From Chloroflexota bacterium (GTDB lineage Bacteria; Chloroflexota; Anaerolineae; Aggregatilineales; J027), in NCBI GenBank assembly GCA_024434115.1, contig QMIT01000010.1:186001-250000 (forward strand): a DNA stretch of 64,000 nucleotides, given 5' to 3'. A program made the translations under genes and the position numbers. Of the stretch, positions 25,499 to 34,881 are shown one piece after another. Below the pieces are notes generated by a model. The model ran no database searches and was not told the origin of the DNA. It worked only from the letters and a program-made list of their open reading frames with translations. How positions within the stretch are numbered: position 1 is the stretch's first letter; each line of letters opens with the position of its first letter.

Positions 25499-27502
25499 AT
25501 GCTGCACATGGGGTTTCATGATGCGGGTTGGTGGAGATTGCTGTACATGTCGGACGGGTCGAAACCCGAAAAATTGACATGGCCCTTGCTAAAACGGGTG
25601 TTCAGTTATGCCCGTCCCTATCGCAAACAAATTGTGTGGATGCTGGTGACGATTTTGATTTCGTCGGGGCTAGGGTTGGTGTCGCCGCTGATTTTGCGGG
25701 AATTGATTGACAATGCCCTGCCGAATGAAGATGTGGGTTTGCTGACGGCGTTGGCGGCATTGTTGATGGTTGTGCCATTGGTGAATGCGACGGTGCTGGT
25801 GATTCAACGTTGGCTCAATTCGGCTATTGGCGAGGGGCTGATTTTTGACTTACGGGCGGCGCTGTTTAATCATCTGCAACGCATGTCACTGCGGTTTTTC
25901 ACCAATACCAAGACGGGCGAATTGATGAGCCGCCTCAATAATGATGTGGTGGGGGCGCAACGGGCCGTCAATACGACATTGGTCAGCATCGTGACCAACA
26001 CGACGATGGTGGTGGCAACGTTGATTGTGATGTTGGCATTGGAATGGCGGTTGACGCTGTTAGGCTTGATGGTTGTGCCGCTGTTTATCATTCCGGCGCG
26101 GCGCATGACTCCCGTTCTCCGTAAGATTACCAAAGAGCAGATGAGCGAAAACGCCAAAATGAACGCGCTGATGAATGAGACGCTTAATATCAGCGGGGCC
26201 ATGCTGGTTAAGCTGTTTGGTCGGGCCGATGATGAAGATCAGCGATTCCGTAAACGGGCCGCCGGGGTGCGCGATGCCGGGGTCAAGCAGGCTGTCAGCG
26301 GGAGTATGTTTTTTGCCTTCCTCGGTCTCATCGGTGCGGCAGGCACGGCGATTGTTTATTATATCGGTGGGCGGCTGGTGTTGGACGGGTCGTTTTCAAT
26401 TGGGACGATTGTGGCGTTCGCGGCACTGCTCAGTCAACTCTATGGCCCATTACAGGCGCTGGTGAATGCCCCGGTGGATTTTGTGACCTCGATGATTAGT
26501 TTTGAGCGTGTGTTTGAAGTGCTGGATATGCCGCTGGAAGTTGCTGAGAAACCCAATGCGCTGGCCCTACAGGATGTTCAAGGGGCGGTCACATTCGAGA
26601 AGGTCAGCTTTGATTATGATGATGCGGGGACGGTGGGCTTTTTGTCGGAAGTCGAACGGCACGGCATGGAAAGTGTCAAGAAAGTCCTATCGGATGACGA
26701 CACGGGTAAACCCAAATCTGCCGCGAATGGTAATGGGGCTACTGAAAATGGCAACTCTGAGTCTTCCGAAAAATCGCAAGCACGCACATGGGCATTGGAT
26801 GGGGTAAGTTTTGAGATTCAGCCGGGGCAGTTGGTGGCACTGGTTGGGCCAAGCGGGGCGGGCAAGACGACGATTACCTATCTGTTGCCGCGATTGTATG
26901 ACCCCACCGAAGGCCGAATTTTGATTGATGGGCATGATTTACGCGATGTGACCCTCAAATCGCTGAGTGAGCAGATTGGCATGGTCACACAGGAAACCTA
27001 TCTGTTCCATGACACTCTGCGGATGAATCTGCTGTATGCCAAGCCGGATGCCACCCAAGACGAAATTGAGGCGGCGTGTCGGGCGGCGAATATCCATGAT
27101 TTCATTGCGGCCCTGCCAGAGGGGTACGAGACGGTAGCGGGGGAACGTGGGTATCGTCTGAGCGGGGGCGAAAAACAACGGATCGCTATTGCACGGGTAC
27201 TCTTGAAAAATCCACGCATTTTGGTGCTGGATGAAGCGACCTCGCATCTTGATTCGCAGTCGGAAGCCTTGATTCAGGCCGCGCTGGAAAAAGTCATGCA
27301 GGGGCGCACCAGTGTCGTCATTGCCCATCGCCTGAGCACGATTTTGAAAGCCGATTTGATTCTGGTGATGAATCGTGGGCAGGTAGTCGAACGCGGGACA
27401 CACGCCGAACTGCTGGCAAAGGGCGGGTTGTATACCGAACTCTATCACACCCAGTTTAATCGGGAGTATGCGCCGGAAGTTGAAGCGGCAAGCGCCGATT
27501 AG
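25499..27502 (+). CDS. ABC exporter, fused permease and ATPase
   Basis: Up to 667 residues. The N-terminal half is a six-helix type IV (exporter) permease domain; the C-terminal ATPase has Walker A G-P-S-G-A-G-K-T-T, signature L-S-G-G-E-K-Q-R, Walker B I-L-V-L-D-E-A-T and the H-loop I-A-H-R-L. Between the A-loop strand (V-S-F-D-Y-D-D) and A-L-D-G-V-S-F there is an extra stretch of about 50-60 residues, Ser/Asn/Glu-rich, not usual for the family. Starts at 25499, 25508 and 25547 are all possible; the last has GGAG 10 nt upstream. It probably acts as a homodimer; substrate unknown. Confidence 0.9.
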   Translation: MLHMGFHDAGWWRLLYMSDGSKPEKLTWPLLKRVFSYARPYRKQIVWMLVTILISSGLGLVSPLILRELIDNALPNEDVGLLTALAALLMVVPLVNATVLVIQRWLNSAIGEGLIFDLRAALFNHLQRMSLRFFTNTKTGELMSRLNNDVVGAQRAVNTTLVSIVTNTTMVVATLIVMLALEWRLTLLGLMVVPLFIIPARRMTPVLRKITKEQMSENAKMNALMNETLNISGAMLVKLFGRADDEDQRFRKRAAGVRDAGVKQAVSGSMFFAFLGLIGAAGTAIVYYIGGRLVLDGSFSIGTIVAFAALLSQLYGPLQALVNAPVDFVTSMISFERVFEVLDMPLEVAEKPNALALQDVQGAVTFEKVSFDYDDAGTVGFLSEVERHGMESVKKVLSDDDTGKPKSAANGNGATENGNSESSEKSQARTWALDGVSFEIQPGQLVALVGPSGAGKTTITYLLPRLYDPTEGRILIDGHDLRDVTLKSLSEQIGMVTQETYLFHDTLRMNLLYAKPDATQDEIEAACRAANIHDFIAALPEGYETVAGERGYRLSGGEKQRIAIARVLLKNPRILVLDEATSHLDSQSEALIQAALEKVMQGRTSVVIAHRLSTILKADLILVMNRGQVVERGTHAELLAKGGLYTELYHTQFNREYAPEVEAASAD

Positions 27503-27526
27503 CCCTTACCGCTCCTGTTTATTGTG

Positions 27527-27563
27527 AACCCTCAGAAGGATGCCCTTTTGGGGGTTTATTTAT
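27527..27563 (+). terminator. Intrinsic terminator after the ABC exporter
   Basis: AACCCTCAGAAGG (27527-27539) pairs with CCTTTTGGGGGTT (27544-27556) through 13 positions including G-T pairs, with loop ATGC, followed by TATTTATT. Confidence 0.75.
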
Positions 27564-28717
27564 TCGGTCACTGCTCCAACGCGCCATGCCAGCGGTGTCC
27601 AGACGAGGCTTAAATATGGGCTATCGAGGACAAAATCTTCCATACCCTCGGCCAACAGACTTTCGCCCACCTGCCACAGCCAGAGTAAGTCTCCAGCGAT
27701 GTAGGCAATGCTTTGCCCATCCGGTGAAATGGCGACGCGGTGATTAAAGGGTCGCATTCGATTGTCTTCTTGCAGCGGAATGACATCGCTGCCATCCATC
27801 ACCGACCAGCGGGGCTGTGGAAATGGCGGAGTGATGTCATTTGGAGGTGGGTTAATGTGTACATCATAACGAACTACCAATCCATCGGGATTAGCAGGGT
27901 TATATAACTCCGGCAGGCCGGGCATCAATTGGTCATCCCCGGTCAATGGGTCTACGAGATGCCATACCCCTGTGGCATCGTAATTGGCAATATACGTTTT
28001 GGACTGATAGGTAATCCAAAATTGAAAGTTGGAATACTTGGGAAATATAACGGTATTGAGGAGTTCACCCGTCACATCGTTGTACACCTCAAATCCAGTG
28101 AAATTTTCCACGCCAATTCCTGCGTCTGACCAGAACACCCGCCGAATCATGGATATCTCGCCGAAACCTTGTGGGTTTAAATCGCTGACCAGCGTTTCCG
28201 TTTCGCCAGTTGCGAGGTTATAGGCCATCAATCGTAACAGCCCCGTATCACTTATATATTCAGACCATGCCACCCGCGTGCCATCAGGTGACCATGTGGG
28301 TTCAGAATGGCTGATATAATACCACTGCTCACCCTCACTGACCGTCGCGTCTTCGGGTTGACCAGCAATGCGCGTTATCGCGCCAGTATTTAGATCACAG
28401 AGGAGGACATCATTGGGGAAATCTGCCCCGCTGCCTGCCCAGCCTCCTTCAAGATTATCAATCCAAATTTGGGCTGTGGCGAGATAGGCCACTACCCGCT
28501 GGGTAGGCGAAAGCTGCATCACGGATTGCACCACATCGCCTTGACAGCCATCGAACGCGACGGCCTGTTCGTCGGCCCACCACCACAGGTCGGAATGACC
28601 CCCTTCGCGCCATGCTTGGGATATTAAAAGTGCAGGGATTTCCTCAGTGGCGCGGGCTGATAAAGATGGCATTAGGAGCGCAAAAAGGAAAACCAGCAAG
28701 GAAAGTTTTTTATTCAT
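27560..28717 (-). CDS. Secreted PD40/TolB-like propeller protein
   Basis: The protein (385 residues) has a Sec signal peptide (M-N-K-K-L-S-L-L-V-F..., cleavage near S-A-R-A) and then propeller-like strands such as P-T-W-S-P-D-G-T-R-V-A-W and A-I-S-P-D-G-Q-S-I-A-Y-I. It is tryptophan-rich. ATG 28717 has GGAGGG upstream with a good gap; the longer frame adds only five residues. Likely an extracytoplasmic binding or sensing protein. It is convergent with the ABC exporter. Confidence 0.8.
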   Translation of the reverse strand: MNKKLSLLVFLFALLMPSLSARATEEIPALLISQAWREGGHSDLWWWADEQAVAFDGCQGDVVQSVMQLSPTQRVVAYLATAQIWIDNLEGGWAGSGADFPNDVLLCDLNTGAITRIAGQPEDATVSEGEQWYYISHSEPTWSPDGTRVAWSEYISDTGLLRLMAYNLATGETETLVSDLNPQGFGEISMIRRVFWSDAGIGVENFTGFEVYNDVTGELLNTVIFPKYSNFQFWITYQSKTYIANYDATGVWHLVDPLTGDDQLMPGLPELYNPANPDGLVVRYDVHINPPPNDITPPFPQPRWSVMDGSDVIPLQEDNRMRPFNHRVAISPDGQSIAYIAGDLLWLWQVGESLLAEGMEDFVLDSPYLSLVWTPLAWRVGAVTE

Positions 28718-28910
28718 CGGGTTCCCTCCAATCATAGCGTTATTTTCTAAAGACTGGTGCTACAGATGGTTAGTTCCCTATGATTGGCCCATGCTATTTT
28801 GCTTGTTATACGTCGAGCAGCAAGAGATTAAATGATAAATTACCTGAAGGAGTACCTTAAAATATACAAATGCGCAGGGAGTCTATTCATCGAATAATGG
28901 AGAGGCGAGT

Positions 28911-29693
28911 ATGGGGTTTTGGAGTACAAACAAATACGATTTATTCATGCGGCGGCTTCGTCTGTTTATCCGGGGTACAGGTCTAGGAAAACGGGGAGTA
29001 CACGGCTGTACCCCTGAAACAATCAAACAGATGGAGATTGAGATAGGCGAGCCAATTCCACTGGCACTCAAAACTTGGTATCTCTATTTTGGCAATAAGC
29101 CGCCCGCTTGGTACGACCATGATGCGGATTATTCTGTTCAAGATTTTTATCGCACTCAAAGAGTGGCACAAGATTTGTTGGCTTATGAAGCGTTTCAATG
29201 GGAACATAAGGAAAATATCCTTGCATTTTCATCACGATTAGGCGAACAACTCATGTTTTTAGATCTCAATGGTGAAGAGGATCCGCCGGTATATCACTAT
29301 ATGGAACAGCATATTGCCCCTACACCTATGAGCATTGCTTTTAGTGCCTATATACGCGCGGTAGTTATTGATTGGTTTGAAGGCCCAATTTTCCAAAAAG
29401 AATACTTCAGAATTGTTCAAGGAGGACAAGCGTGGCCGGAGTTGGAGACGTGGCAGGAAAGGCGAAAATCCTTTCACGACTTGTATGAGGAAGCACGTCT
29501 TATACGTAAACAACTTACCGAAACCATACACCAAAAGGATCAAAAAAGAGGTTTCCTTACCCCGCCCATGAGTTTTCAAAAGCAGTGGATTGCAGAGTTT
29601 TCCAAGAGTGCAACGTGGATTAAATTTCAAGAGGCGGGATTGAGAATGCCCTATAGTTGGATATGCCCACCCCGATTGAAGAAATCGTCATAG
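28911..29693 (+). CDS. SMI1/KNR4 (SUKH)-like protein
   Basis: The 260-residue protein contains C-T-P-E-T-I-K-Q-M-E-I-E-I-G-E-P-I-P followed by W-Y-L-Y-F-G-N and later a strand/acidic turn (M-F-L-D-L-N-G-E-E-D), matching the SMI1/KNR4 fold. Bacterial SUKH proteins are often immunity proteins of toxin systems. No toxin is adjacent here. The C-terminal 90 residues are basic and helical and outside that fold. Start supported by GGAG 28900-28903. A/T-rich codon use sets it apart from neighbours and hints at acquisition. Confidence 0.6.
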   Translation: MGFWSTNKYDLFMRRLRLFIRGTGLGKRGVHGCTPETIKQMEIEIGEPIPLALKTWYLYFGNKPPAWYDHDADYSVQDFYRTQRVAQDLLAYEAFQWEHKENILAFSSRLGEQLMFLDLNGEEDPPVYHYMEQHIAPTPMSIAFSAYIRAVVIDWFEGPIFQKEYFRIVQGGQAWPELETWQERRKSFHDLYEEARLIRKQLTETIHQKDQKRGFLTPPMSFQKQWIAEFSKSATWIKFQEAGLRMPYSWICPPRLKKSS

Positions 29694-29701
29694 AACCTGC
29701 A

Positions 29702-30511
29702 CTATACGTCCAACAACAGGGCCACATTTAAGCGATAGGCCAGATAGAGGCTTTGCAAAAACATCTTGATGTCGCGGATGGAATGATCGTCCCCTTGCTC
29801 GATTTTCATCTGGAAGGGGTGCTGCTCCAAAAGGCTTTCTCGGGCATCGGGGTTGCTGGACAGGGCCATAATCGTGGCGGGGTCAAGGCCTTCGCGTGAA
29901 ATCGCGCCATAGAACAGCAGCAACATGGCGGCATGGCCGGGTTGAATCGGGCCAAGCATGAAGGTCATCTCAAAAAGCGAATCAGTGGTAGCGGTGAATT
30001 CGGGAAACTGCCGACCAAAGGTATCCTTCGACTCGAAAAAGACGCCGACTTGATTGCGTAACTCGCGTGCCGTTTCCCCGGTATAACCAAATTCATGGAT
30101 GCCCTTTTGCAACATCAAAAAGAGAACGGGGTGCTCCGGGCCGGGAAGCTGTTTGAGCATCCACCATTCGGCCTGCTGCGAGATGGGGTAATTGATATAA
30201 CCGATGCAGCCAAAGGCTTTGCCCGTGCGATTGGCGGGACACCCCACACAATATTGGCTCAGCCCGTCTAATTCGGCGGCGGCATTCAACAAAACATCAG
30301 CGGTCACAAGTTCAGTGGTTTCGGTGCCATCGGAAGCGCGACGGGTCATCTCGAAGCCGATTTCACTTTCGGGCCGATGGTCGCCCTGTTCCCGATAGTA
30401 TTGGACAATTTTTTGGGCGCGGTCACGACCCTTGAGGCGCTCAATAATGCCTTCGGTGGTGAGTTGGTCTTTGGGGAGGCAGGGGAAGTTAATCGCGGTA
30501 TCTACACCCAT
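29702..30511 (-). CDS. Conserved-looking hypothetical with Cys cluster
   Basis: The 269-residue soluble protein contains Y-C-V-G-C-P-A-N-R-T-G-K-A-F-G-C, a three-Cys cluster that could bind metal, within a helical protein that has no membrane segment. No family recognised. It ends 8 nt from the convergent SUKH-like gene. Confidence 0.65.
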   Translation of the reverse strand: MGVDTAINFPCLPKDQLTTEGIIERLKGRDRAQKIVQYYREQGDHRPESEIGFEMTRRASDGTETTELVTADVLLNAAAELDGLSQYCVGCPANRTGKAFGCIGYINYPISQQAEWWMLKQLPGPEHPVLFLMLQKGIHEFGYTGETARELRNQVGVFFESKDTFGRQFPEFTATTDSLFEMTFMLGPIQPGHAAMLLLFYGAISREGLDPATIMALSSNPDARESLLEQHPFQMKIEQGDDHSIRDIKMFLQSLYLAYRLNVALLLDV

Positions 30512-30630
30512 TCAATTCACTCGATTCTGTTGGGGATAAAGTGTCTTCATTTTATCACTAAAATTGCTATCCATCGGGTTGCTGAAAATGGGCATTGTGA
30601 ATAGCTTGGGGGCAAGGTTTGCTGGATGAT

Positions 30631-31377
30631 TCATGCTGACCAATCCTTTAAAAATTCCCAGACCGCTTCGATAAGCTCAGACCGATGCTGGGCATAAATG
30701 TGGGATGCCCCCTGAATGGTGGCCCGGACTACATGCCCACTTGAAACGCTGCTGAAATTGTCGGCATGATAAAACGGCACCATTTCGTCTTCGGGGCTGT
30801 GAACAATCAATACTGGACGGGGGGCAATCTGGCAAACGGCATCGGTTGGCTGTGGCCCTTCCCCCAAGCCTAAAAATTGTATGCCTAAGGTGGAGGGGGT
30901 GACACCGAGTAAAAATGGGGCTGTCATGTCCAAAAATTCGCGGGACAACATTGATTCGGTGAAATCGCTGTATCCGGCGATGGACACCACCCGCTGAATA
31001 CGGGTATCTTGGGCAGTGGCGAACAGGGCAGCCCGACTGCCCATGCTGTAACCGATGACGGCCATTTTTTGCGGGTCTATAATAACAGGCGCGTCCGGTG
31101 AAAGGGCAAAATCAAGCGCGGCGCGGGTATCGGTGATTTGGCCTTCGAAACTGAACAACCCACCACTGCCCCATGTCCCGGCAAAATGCAGCACCAAGAC
31201 ATGCCAGCCTTTGGAACGCAGGAATTGGGCAAGATCATGGTTTTTCTCCGCACCGGGGAGGCCATGTAACAACAGGGCAAAGGGCGCAGGGGTGCTGGTT
31301 GCGGCGGTATAGTAAATGCCCACTAAGGAATAATCGCCACAGGGGAAACGCACCGAATGAGTATCTGCCAGCGGCAT
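30631..31377 (-). CDS. Alpha/beta-hydrolase (serine esterase-like)
   Basis: The 248-residue enzyme has the oxyanion motif L-H-G-L-P-G, nucleophile Ser in I-G-Y-S-M-G-S, acid Asp or Glu in H-S-P-E-D-E-M-V-P and His in G-A-S-H-I-Y. It resembles dipeptidyl-peptidase-like or acyl hydrolases; the substrate is unknown. ATG 31377 follows GGGGAGGGG; the longer frame reads into the upstream phosphoesterase gene, whose stop is one base away. Confidence 0.87.
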   Translation of the reverse strand: MPLADTHSVRFPCGDYSLVGIYYTAATSTPAPFALLLHGLPGAEKNHDLAQFLRSKGWHVLVLHFAGTWGSGGLFSFEGQITDTRAALDFALSPDAPVIIDPQKMAVIGYSMGSRAALFATAQDTRIQRVVSIAGYSDFTESMLSREFLDMTAPFLLGVTPSTLGIQFLGLGEGPQPTDAVCQIAPRPVLIVHSPEDEMVPFYHADNFSSVSSGHVVRATIQGASHIYAQHRSELIEAVWEFLKDWSA

Positions 31378-31378
31378 T

Positions 31379-32167
31379 TTATTTCCCCTCCCCAAAATGG
31401 TGCTGGGTAATCCACGTTTGCTCATGGGTCAAAGTGACCACATTAAACCCGTGCGGTGTTGTGGTATCGTTCAGGATGTCGGTCTGGGTGGGCCAAGATT
31501 GCAACTGCATACTGACGGCGGGGGCGCTGCTGCACAAAATCCCGTCGCGCAGGGTCGTGCTGCCACGATGGATGTGCCCAAAAAATAATCCCCGGATACG
31601 TTTTTGGAAACGGCTCAAAATGGCAAAGAGGGCGTCGTGATTTTCGATCATCATGTCGGCGTCATACCAACCCACCCCTGTTTGAATGGGGAGATGATGC
31701 AGGGCAATGACCAATGACCGGGCAGTTGAGGATTGGCAGGTTTTTTCCAGCCATGCCAGTTGATAATCTTCCAAATAGCCGGCGGGTTGAATATGTCCGA
31801 AGGCGTCCAGTACGATGAAGTGAAAATCGCGGACGATAAAATCGTAATCAAGGCGACCTGTGCCAGCTGGTAAATTCGGCAAAGTCTGGCGCATGGCGTC
31901 GGCGTCATCGTGATTACCACGTACCGTGTAGACCGGATATTTGAATTGGCACAGCAGACTCTGGGCCAATGGATAGGCAGCAGGGTCGGGGTCGTAGGCC
32001 ACATCACCGGTGTGTAAGATGAAATCCGGTGTGAATGGCAGGTCATTATTCAGATGCGTGACCAGTGCATCTAAGGCGGCGTAGGTATTGCAGCCACGCA
32101 GCACATAATCCAGCGATGGCCCGATATGGGTATCCGTAATGTGAATAAATCGTAAGGTATTGTCCAT
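31379..32167 (-). CDS. Metallophosphoesterase (calcineurin-like)
   Basis: The 262-residue protein has all the metal-site motifs of the family: D-T-H (residues 12-14), G-D-V, G-N-H-D, a lone His in L-H-H-L, and G-H-I-H-R-G. It resembles CpdA-type class III cyclic nucleotide phosphodiesterases. It is followed after one base by the alpha/beta-hydrolase, so the two are co-translated. It diverges from the secreted nuclease. Confidence 0.9.
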   Translation of the reverse strand: MDNTLRFIHITDTHIGPSLDYVLRGCNTYAALDALVTHLNNDLPFTPDFILHTGDVAYDPDPAAYPLAQSLLCQFKYPVYTVRGNHDDADAMRQTLPNLPAGTGRLDYDFIVRDFHFIVLDAFGHIQPAGYLEDYQLAWLEKTCQSSTARSLVIALHHLPIQTGVGWYDADMMIENHDALFAILSRFQKRIRGLFFGHIHRGSTTLRDGILCSSAPAVSMQLQSWPTQTDILNDTTTPHGFNVVTLTHEQTWITQHHFGEGK

Positions 32168-32240
32168 AGGTTTTGGTGGAAGAAATTGAGAATATCGGCT
32201 ACAGTTGGCCTATAGTAACACAAATCAGGAGAGGCACGGA

Positions 32241-33104
32241 ATGAAACGCTGGTTCATTTGGGGAATTTTGTTGCTATTGCCATTGACAGTGTGGGCCTGT
32301 TCCGATGAAGAAAGCCCTTCCGATAATGGTGGACAAAACACGTCTTCCAACAACAGCAGCAGTAACAACAATACAAATTTGGGGTATCCTGCGAAACCCG
32401 CCAATTTGACCAGTGCCACCGTGAGCGATGTAATTGACGGTGACACAGTGGACTTGGATGATGGACAGCGTATTCGCCTGATTGGAATTAATACACCCGA
32501 ACGCGAACAGCCTTTTTATGAAGAAGCTTCGAATTTTTTGAAAAATCGGCTGGATGGCAAACGGGTTGAGGTTGAATTTGACCAAGAGACCACCGATCAA
32601 TATGGGCGCACGCTGGCCTATATTTGGCTGGGGGATGTGCTGATTAATCAAGAAATTTTGTCACAGGGGTTCGCCAATGCCTATTCTGTGCCACCCAATG
32701 TGCGTTATGAGCAGGTCTTTTTGTTGACTGAACAAGCGGCTCAGACTGCGGGGGTTGGCATGTGGAAGCCTGCTTCGGCCAGCGTCATTATTCGCTTTAT
32801 CAGCTATGACCCGCCCGGCCCAGATGATGAAAATTTGAACGGGGAATATGTGGAATTTCAAAACAAGGGCACGGAAATAGTAGATTTGAACGGGTTTACA
32901 GTAGACGACGCCGCCAATAACAATTACACGTTTGGGGCAGTGACCATCGCGCCGGAACAATCCTTGCGGCTCTATTCCGGCTGTGGTCAAGATACCTATA
33001 ATGCGGTCTATTGGTGTTCGGATAATTCGGTTTGGAACAACAGCGGTGACAGTGCCATTTTACGTGATGCGGAAGGCCTCTACATTGCCGCTTATCAGTA
33101 TTAA
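32241..33104 (+). CDS. Lipoprotein thermonuclease with lamin-tail-like domain
   Basis: The 287-residue protein has a lipoprotein signal (hydrophobic core, lipobox L-T-V-W-A-C, Cys16), a Ser/Asn-rich linker, a staphylococcal-nuclease domain (V-I-D-G-D-T-V, R-L-I-G-I-N-T-P-E, D-Q-Y-G-R-T-L-A-Y, covering the catalytic Asp, Arg and Glu) and a C-terminal LTD-like beta domain (E-Y-V-E-F-Q-N-K-G, L-N-G-F-T-V-D-D). It would degrade nucleic acids at the cell surface. ATG 32241 has AGGAGAGG 6 nt upstream. The 3' end overlaps argH by 4 nt, convergent. Confidence 0.9.
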   Translation: MKRWFIWGILLLLPLTVWACSDEESPSDNGGQNTSSNNSSSNNNTNLGYPAKPANLTSATVSDVIDGDTVDLDDGQRIRLIGINTPEREQPFYEEASNFLKNRLDGKRVEVEFDQETTDQYGRTLAYIWLGDVLINQEILSQGFANAYSVPPNVRYEQVFLLTEQAAQTAGVGMWKPASASVIIRFISYDPPGPDDENLNGEYVEFQNKGTEIVDLNGFTVDDAANNNYTFGAVTIAPEQSLRLYSGCGQDTYNAVYWCSDNSVWNNSGDSAILRDAEGLYIAAYQY

Positions 33105-34480
33105 CGACTCAGCAAAATCCGCGCACGGGCGATTTGGTGACGTACCGCATCCGGCGAGGTGCCGCCTGTCGCCTTGCGCTTGCTGACAGCCGTCGCAAAA
33201 TCGAGCGCCGCATAGACATCTTCATTAAACAAAGGCGAGATGGCTTGATAATCGCCGAGTGGTAGTTGGGAGAGGGGCAATCCTTTTTCTTCGGCCTGTC
33301 GCACCACCTGACCGACGACATGATGCGCTTCACGAAATGCCATGCCCTGCCCAACGAGCCAGTCTGCCAGTTCAGTTGCCAATAATCCTTCGTCTAGGGC
33401 GTCTAACATTCGTTCGGGAATGAATTCGAGCGTATTGAGCATCCCCGCCATCACAGGCAGGAGCAGATCGAGAGTGCGGGTGGTGTCAAACAGCGGCTCT
33501 TTGTCCTCTTGCAAATCCTTGTTATAGGTGCTGGGCAGCCCTTTTAGGGTGGTCAACAGACCGGTGAGATTGCCAATCATGCGGCCCGCCTTACCACGCG
33601 CCAATTCCATTGGGTCGGCATTGCGTTTTTGGGGCATGATGCTTGACCCAGTGCTATAGGCATCGGGCAGGCGGATGAAGCCATAAATGGGATTGCTGTA
33701 GAGGATGACATCTTCGGCAAGGCGGCTGAGATGGAGGCCGATCATGCCGGCGACAAAGAGAAATTCGGCAATCATGTCGCGGTCAGATACCCCATCCAAA
33801 CTATTGTGGGTGACACCCGCAAAACCTAAATTGGCGGCAATATGTTCGCGGTCAATCGGGTAAGGCGTTCCAGCCAATGCGCTCGACCCCAATGGTGATA
33901 TATTAATGCGTTTGAGGGCATCGTTGAGGCGTTCGCGGTCACGCTGCAACATCCAGAAAAAACTCATCAGCCAATGAGCAAGGGTGATGGGTTGGGCAGG
34001 CTGCATATGAGTGAAACCGGGCATGATGGTTTCGACGTGGGGTTCGGCACGATCCACCAACACGGTTTGGATACTGATAAGCATCCCCTCAATTTGGGAG
34101 CAGGTGTCGCGCAGCCACAGCCGGATGTCCGTAGCGATCTGGTCATTGCGACTGCGCCCGGTGTGCAGTTTGCCCGCAACAGGCCCAACAATTTCCGTTA
34201 GGCGGCGTTCGACGGCGGTGTGAATATCTTCATCACCCTCGGCATAGTGAAATTGGTGGGTTTCAAATTCGCCCAATATTTTTTCGAGGCCGTTTTCGAT
34301 TGTTTGGGCTTCCTGCTCGGTCAGAATGCCTGCACGGGAGAGCGCCCACGCATAGGCCACGCTGCCATGAATGTCGGCGGCGTAAAGAACTTTGTCAAAA
34401 CTAATGGAATCTTGTAGGGCACGCATTTGAGCGTTCGGGGAATCGGCAAAGCGCCCCCCCCAGAGTTGATTGGATGTCAT
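33101..34480 (-). CDS. argH: Argininosuccinate lyase
   Basis: The 459-residue enzyme catalyses the last step of arginine synthesis, argininosuccinate to arginine and fumarate. It has L-W-G-G-R-F at the start, H-T-G-R-S-R-N-D-Q and the fumarase/aspartase-superfamily loop S-S-I-M-P-Q-K-R-N-A-D-P. The ATG overlaps the stop of the PIN toxin gene by 4 nt, so the last arginine gene is translationally coupled to a toxin gene. It is the final gene of the arginine operon. Confidence 0.95.
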   Translation of the reverse strand: MTSNQLWGGRFADSPNAQMRALQDSISFDKVLYAADIHGSVAYAWALSRAGILTEQEAQTIENGLEKILGEFETHQFHYAEGDEDIHTAVERRLTEIVGPVAGKLHTGRSRNDQIATDIRLWLRDTCSQIEGMLISIQTVLVDRAEPHVETIMPGFTHMQPAQPITLAHWLMSFFWMLQRDRERLNDALKRINISPLGSSALAGTPYPIDREHIAANLGFAGVTHNSLDGVSDRDMIAEFLFVAGMIGLHLSRLAEDVILYSNPIYGFIRLPDAYSTGSSIMPQKRNADPMELARGKAGRMIGNLTGLLTTLKGLPSTYNKDLQEDKEPLFDTTRTLDLLLPVMAGMLNTLEFIPERMLDALDEGLLATELADWLVGQGMAFREAHHVVGQVVRQAEEKGLPLSQLPLGDYQAISPLFNEDVYAALDFATAVSKRKATGGTSPDAVRHQIARARILLSR

Positions 34481-34881
34481 GGTTTCTGCCAGTTTTCAAT
34501 AGTGAGACCTAAGTCAACAAAATCTTTTTCATTATCGGTAATGAGGATGGCGTTACGATTTAATGTAAAAGCACCGATGAGCAAATCTGCATCTTCAATG
34601 GGTTTCCCCAGTCGGCGACGTTTTGCCCATAAATCTGTGGCGAGCGTCCAGTCTTGGAGGGTGTAATCTTCCCAAGTGAAATCAGCAAACATGGTCTCGA
34701 ACATCTGCATTTGCTTTTTGGCATCTTTGGCTAACAAACCACGTCGTACTTCGTACCAGACCATTGCACAACCAATAATTGTTGCATTAGCTCGAAGTGC
34801 CTCTTGAAATCGAATTGTCACGTTGGGATCACGCCTTAAAATTAACGAAACTATGTTGGTATCAAGAACATAGACCCTCAT
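34477..34881 (-). CDS. PIN-domain toxin (VapC-like) inside the arginine operon
   Basis: The 134-residue protein has PIN acidic residues in V-L-D-T-N (residue 7), V-W-Y-E-V-R-R-G, I-E-D-A-D-L-L-I-G and I-T-D-N-E-K-D-F. It closely follows the VapC plan. It overlaps the antitoxin upstream and argH downstream by 4 nt each. Predicted RNase; target unknown. Confidence 0.88.
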   Translation of the reverse strand: MRVYVLDTNIVSLILRRDPNVTIRFQEALRANATIIGCAMVWYEVRRGLLAKDAKKQMQMFETMFADFTWEDYTLQDWTLATDLWAKRRRLGKPIEDADLLIGAFTLNRNAILITDNEKDFVDLGLTIENWQKP

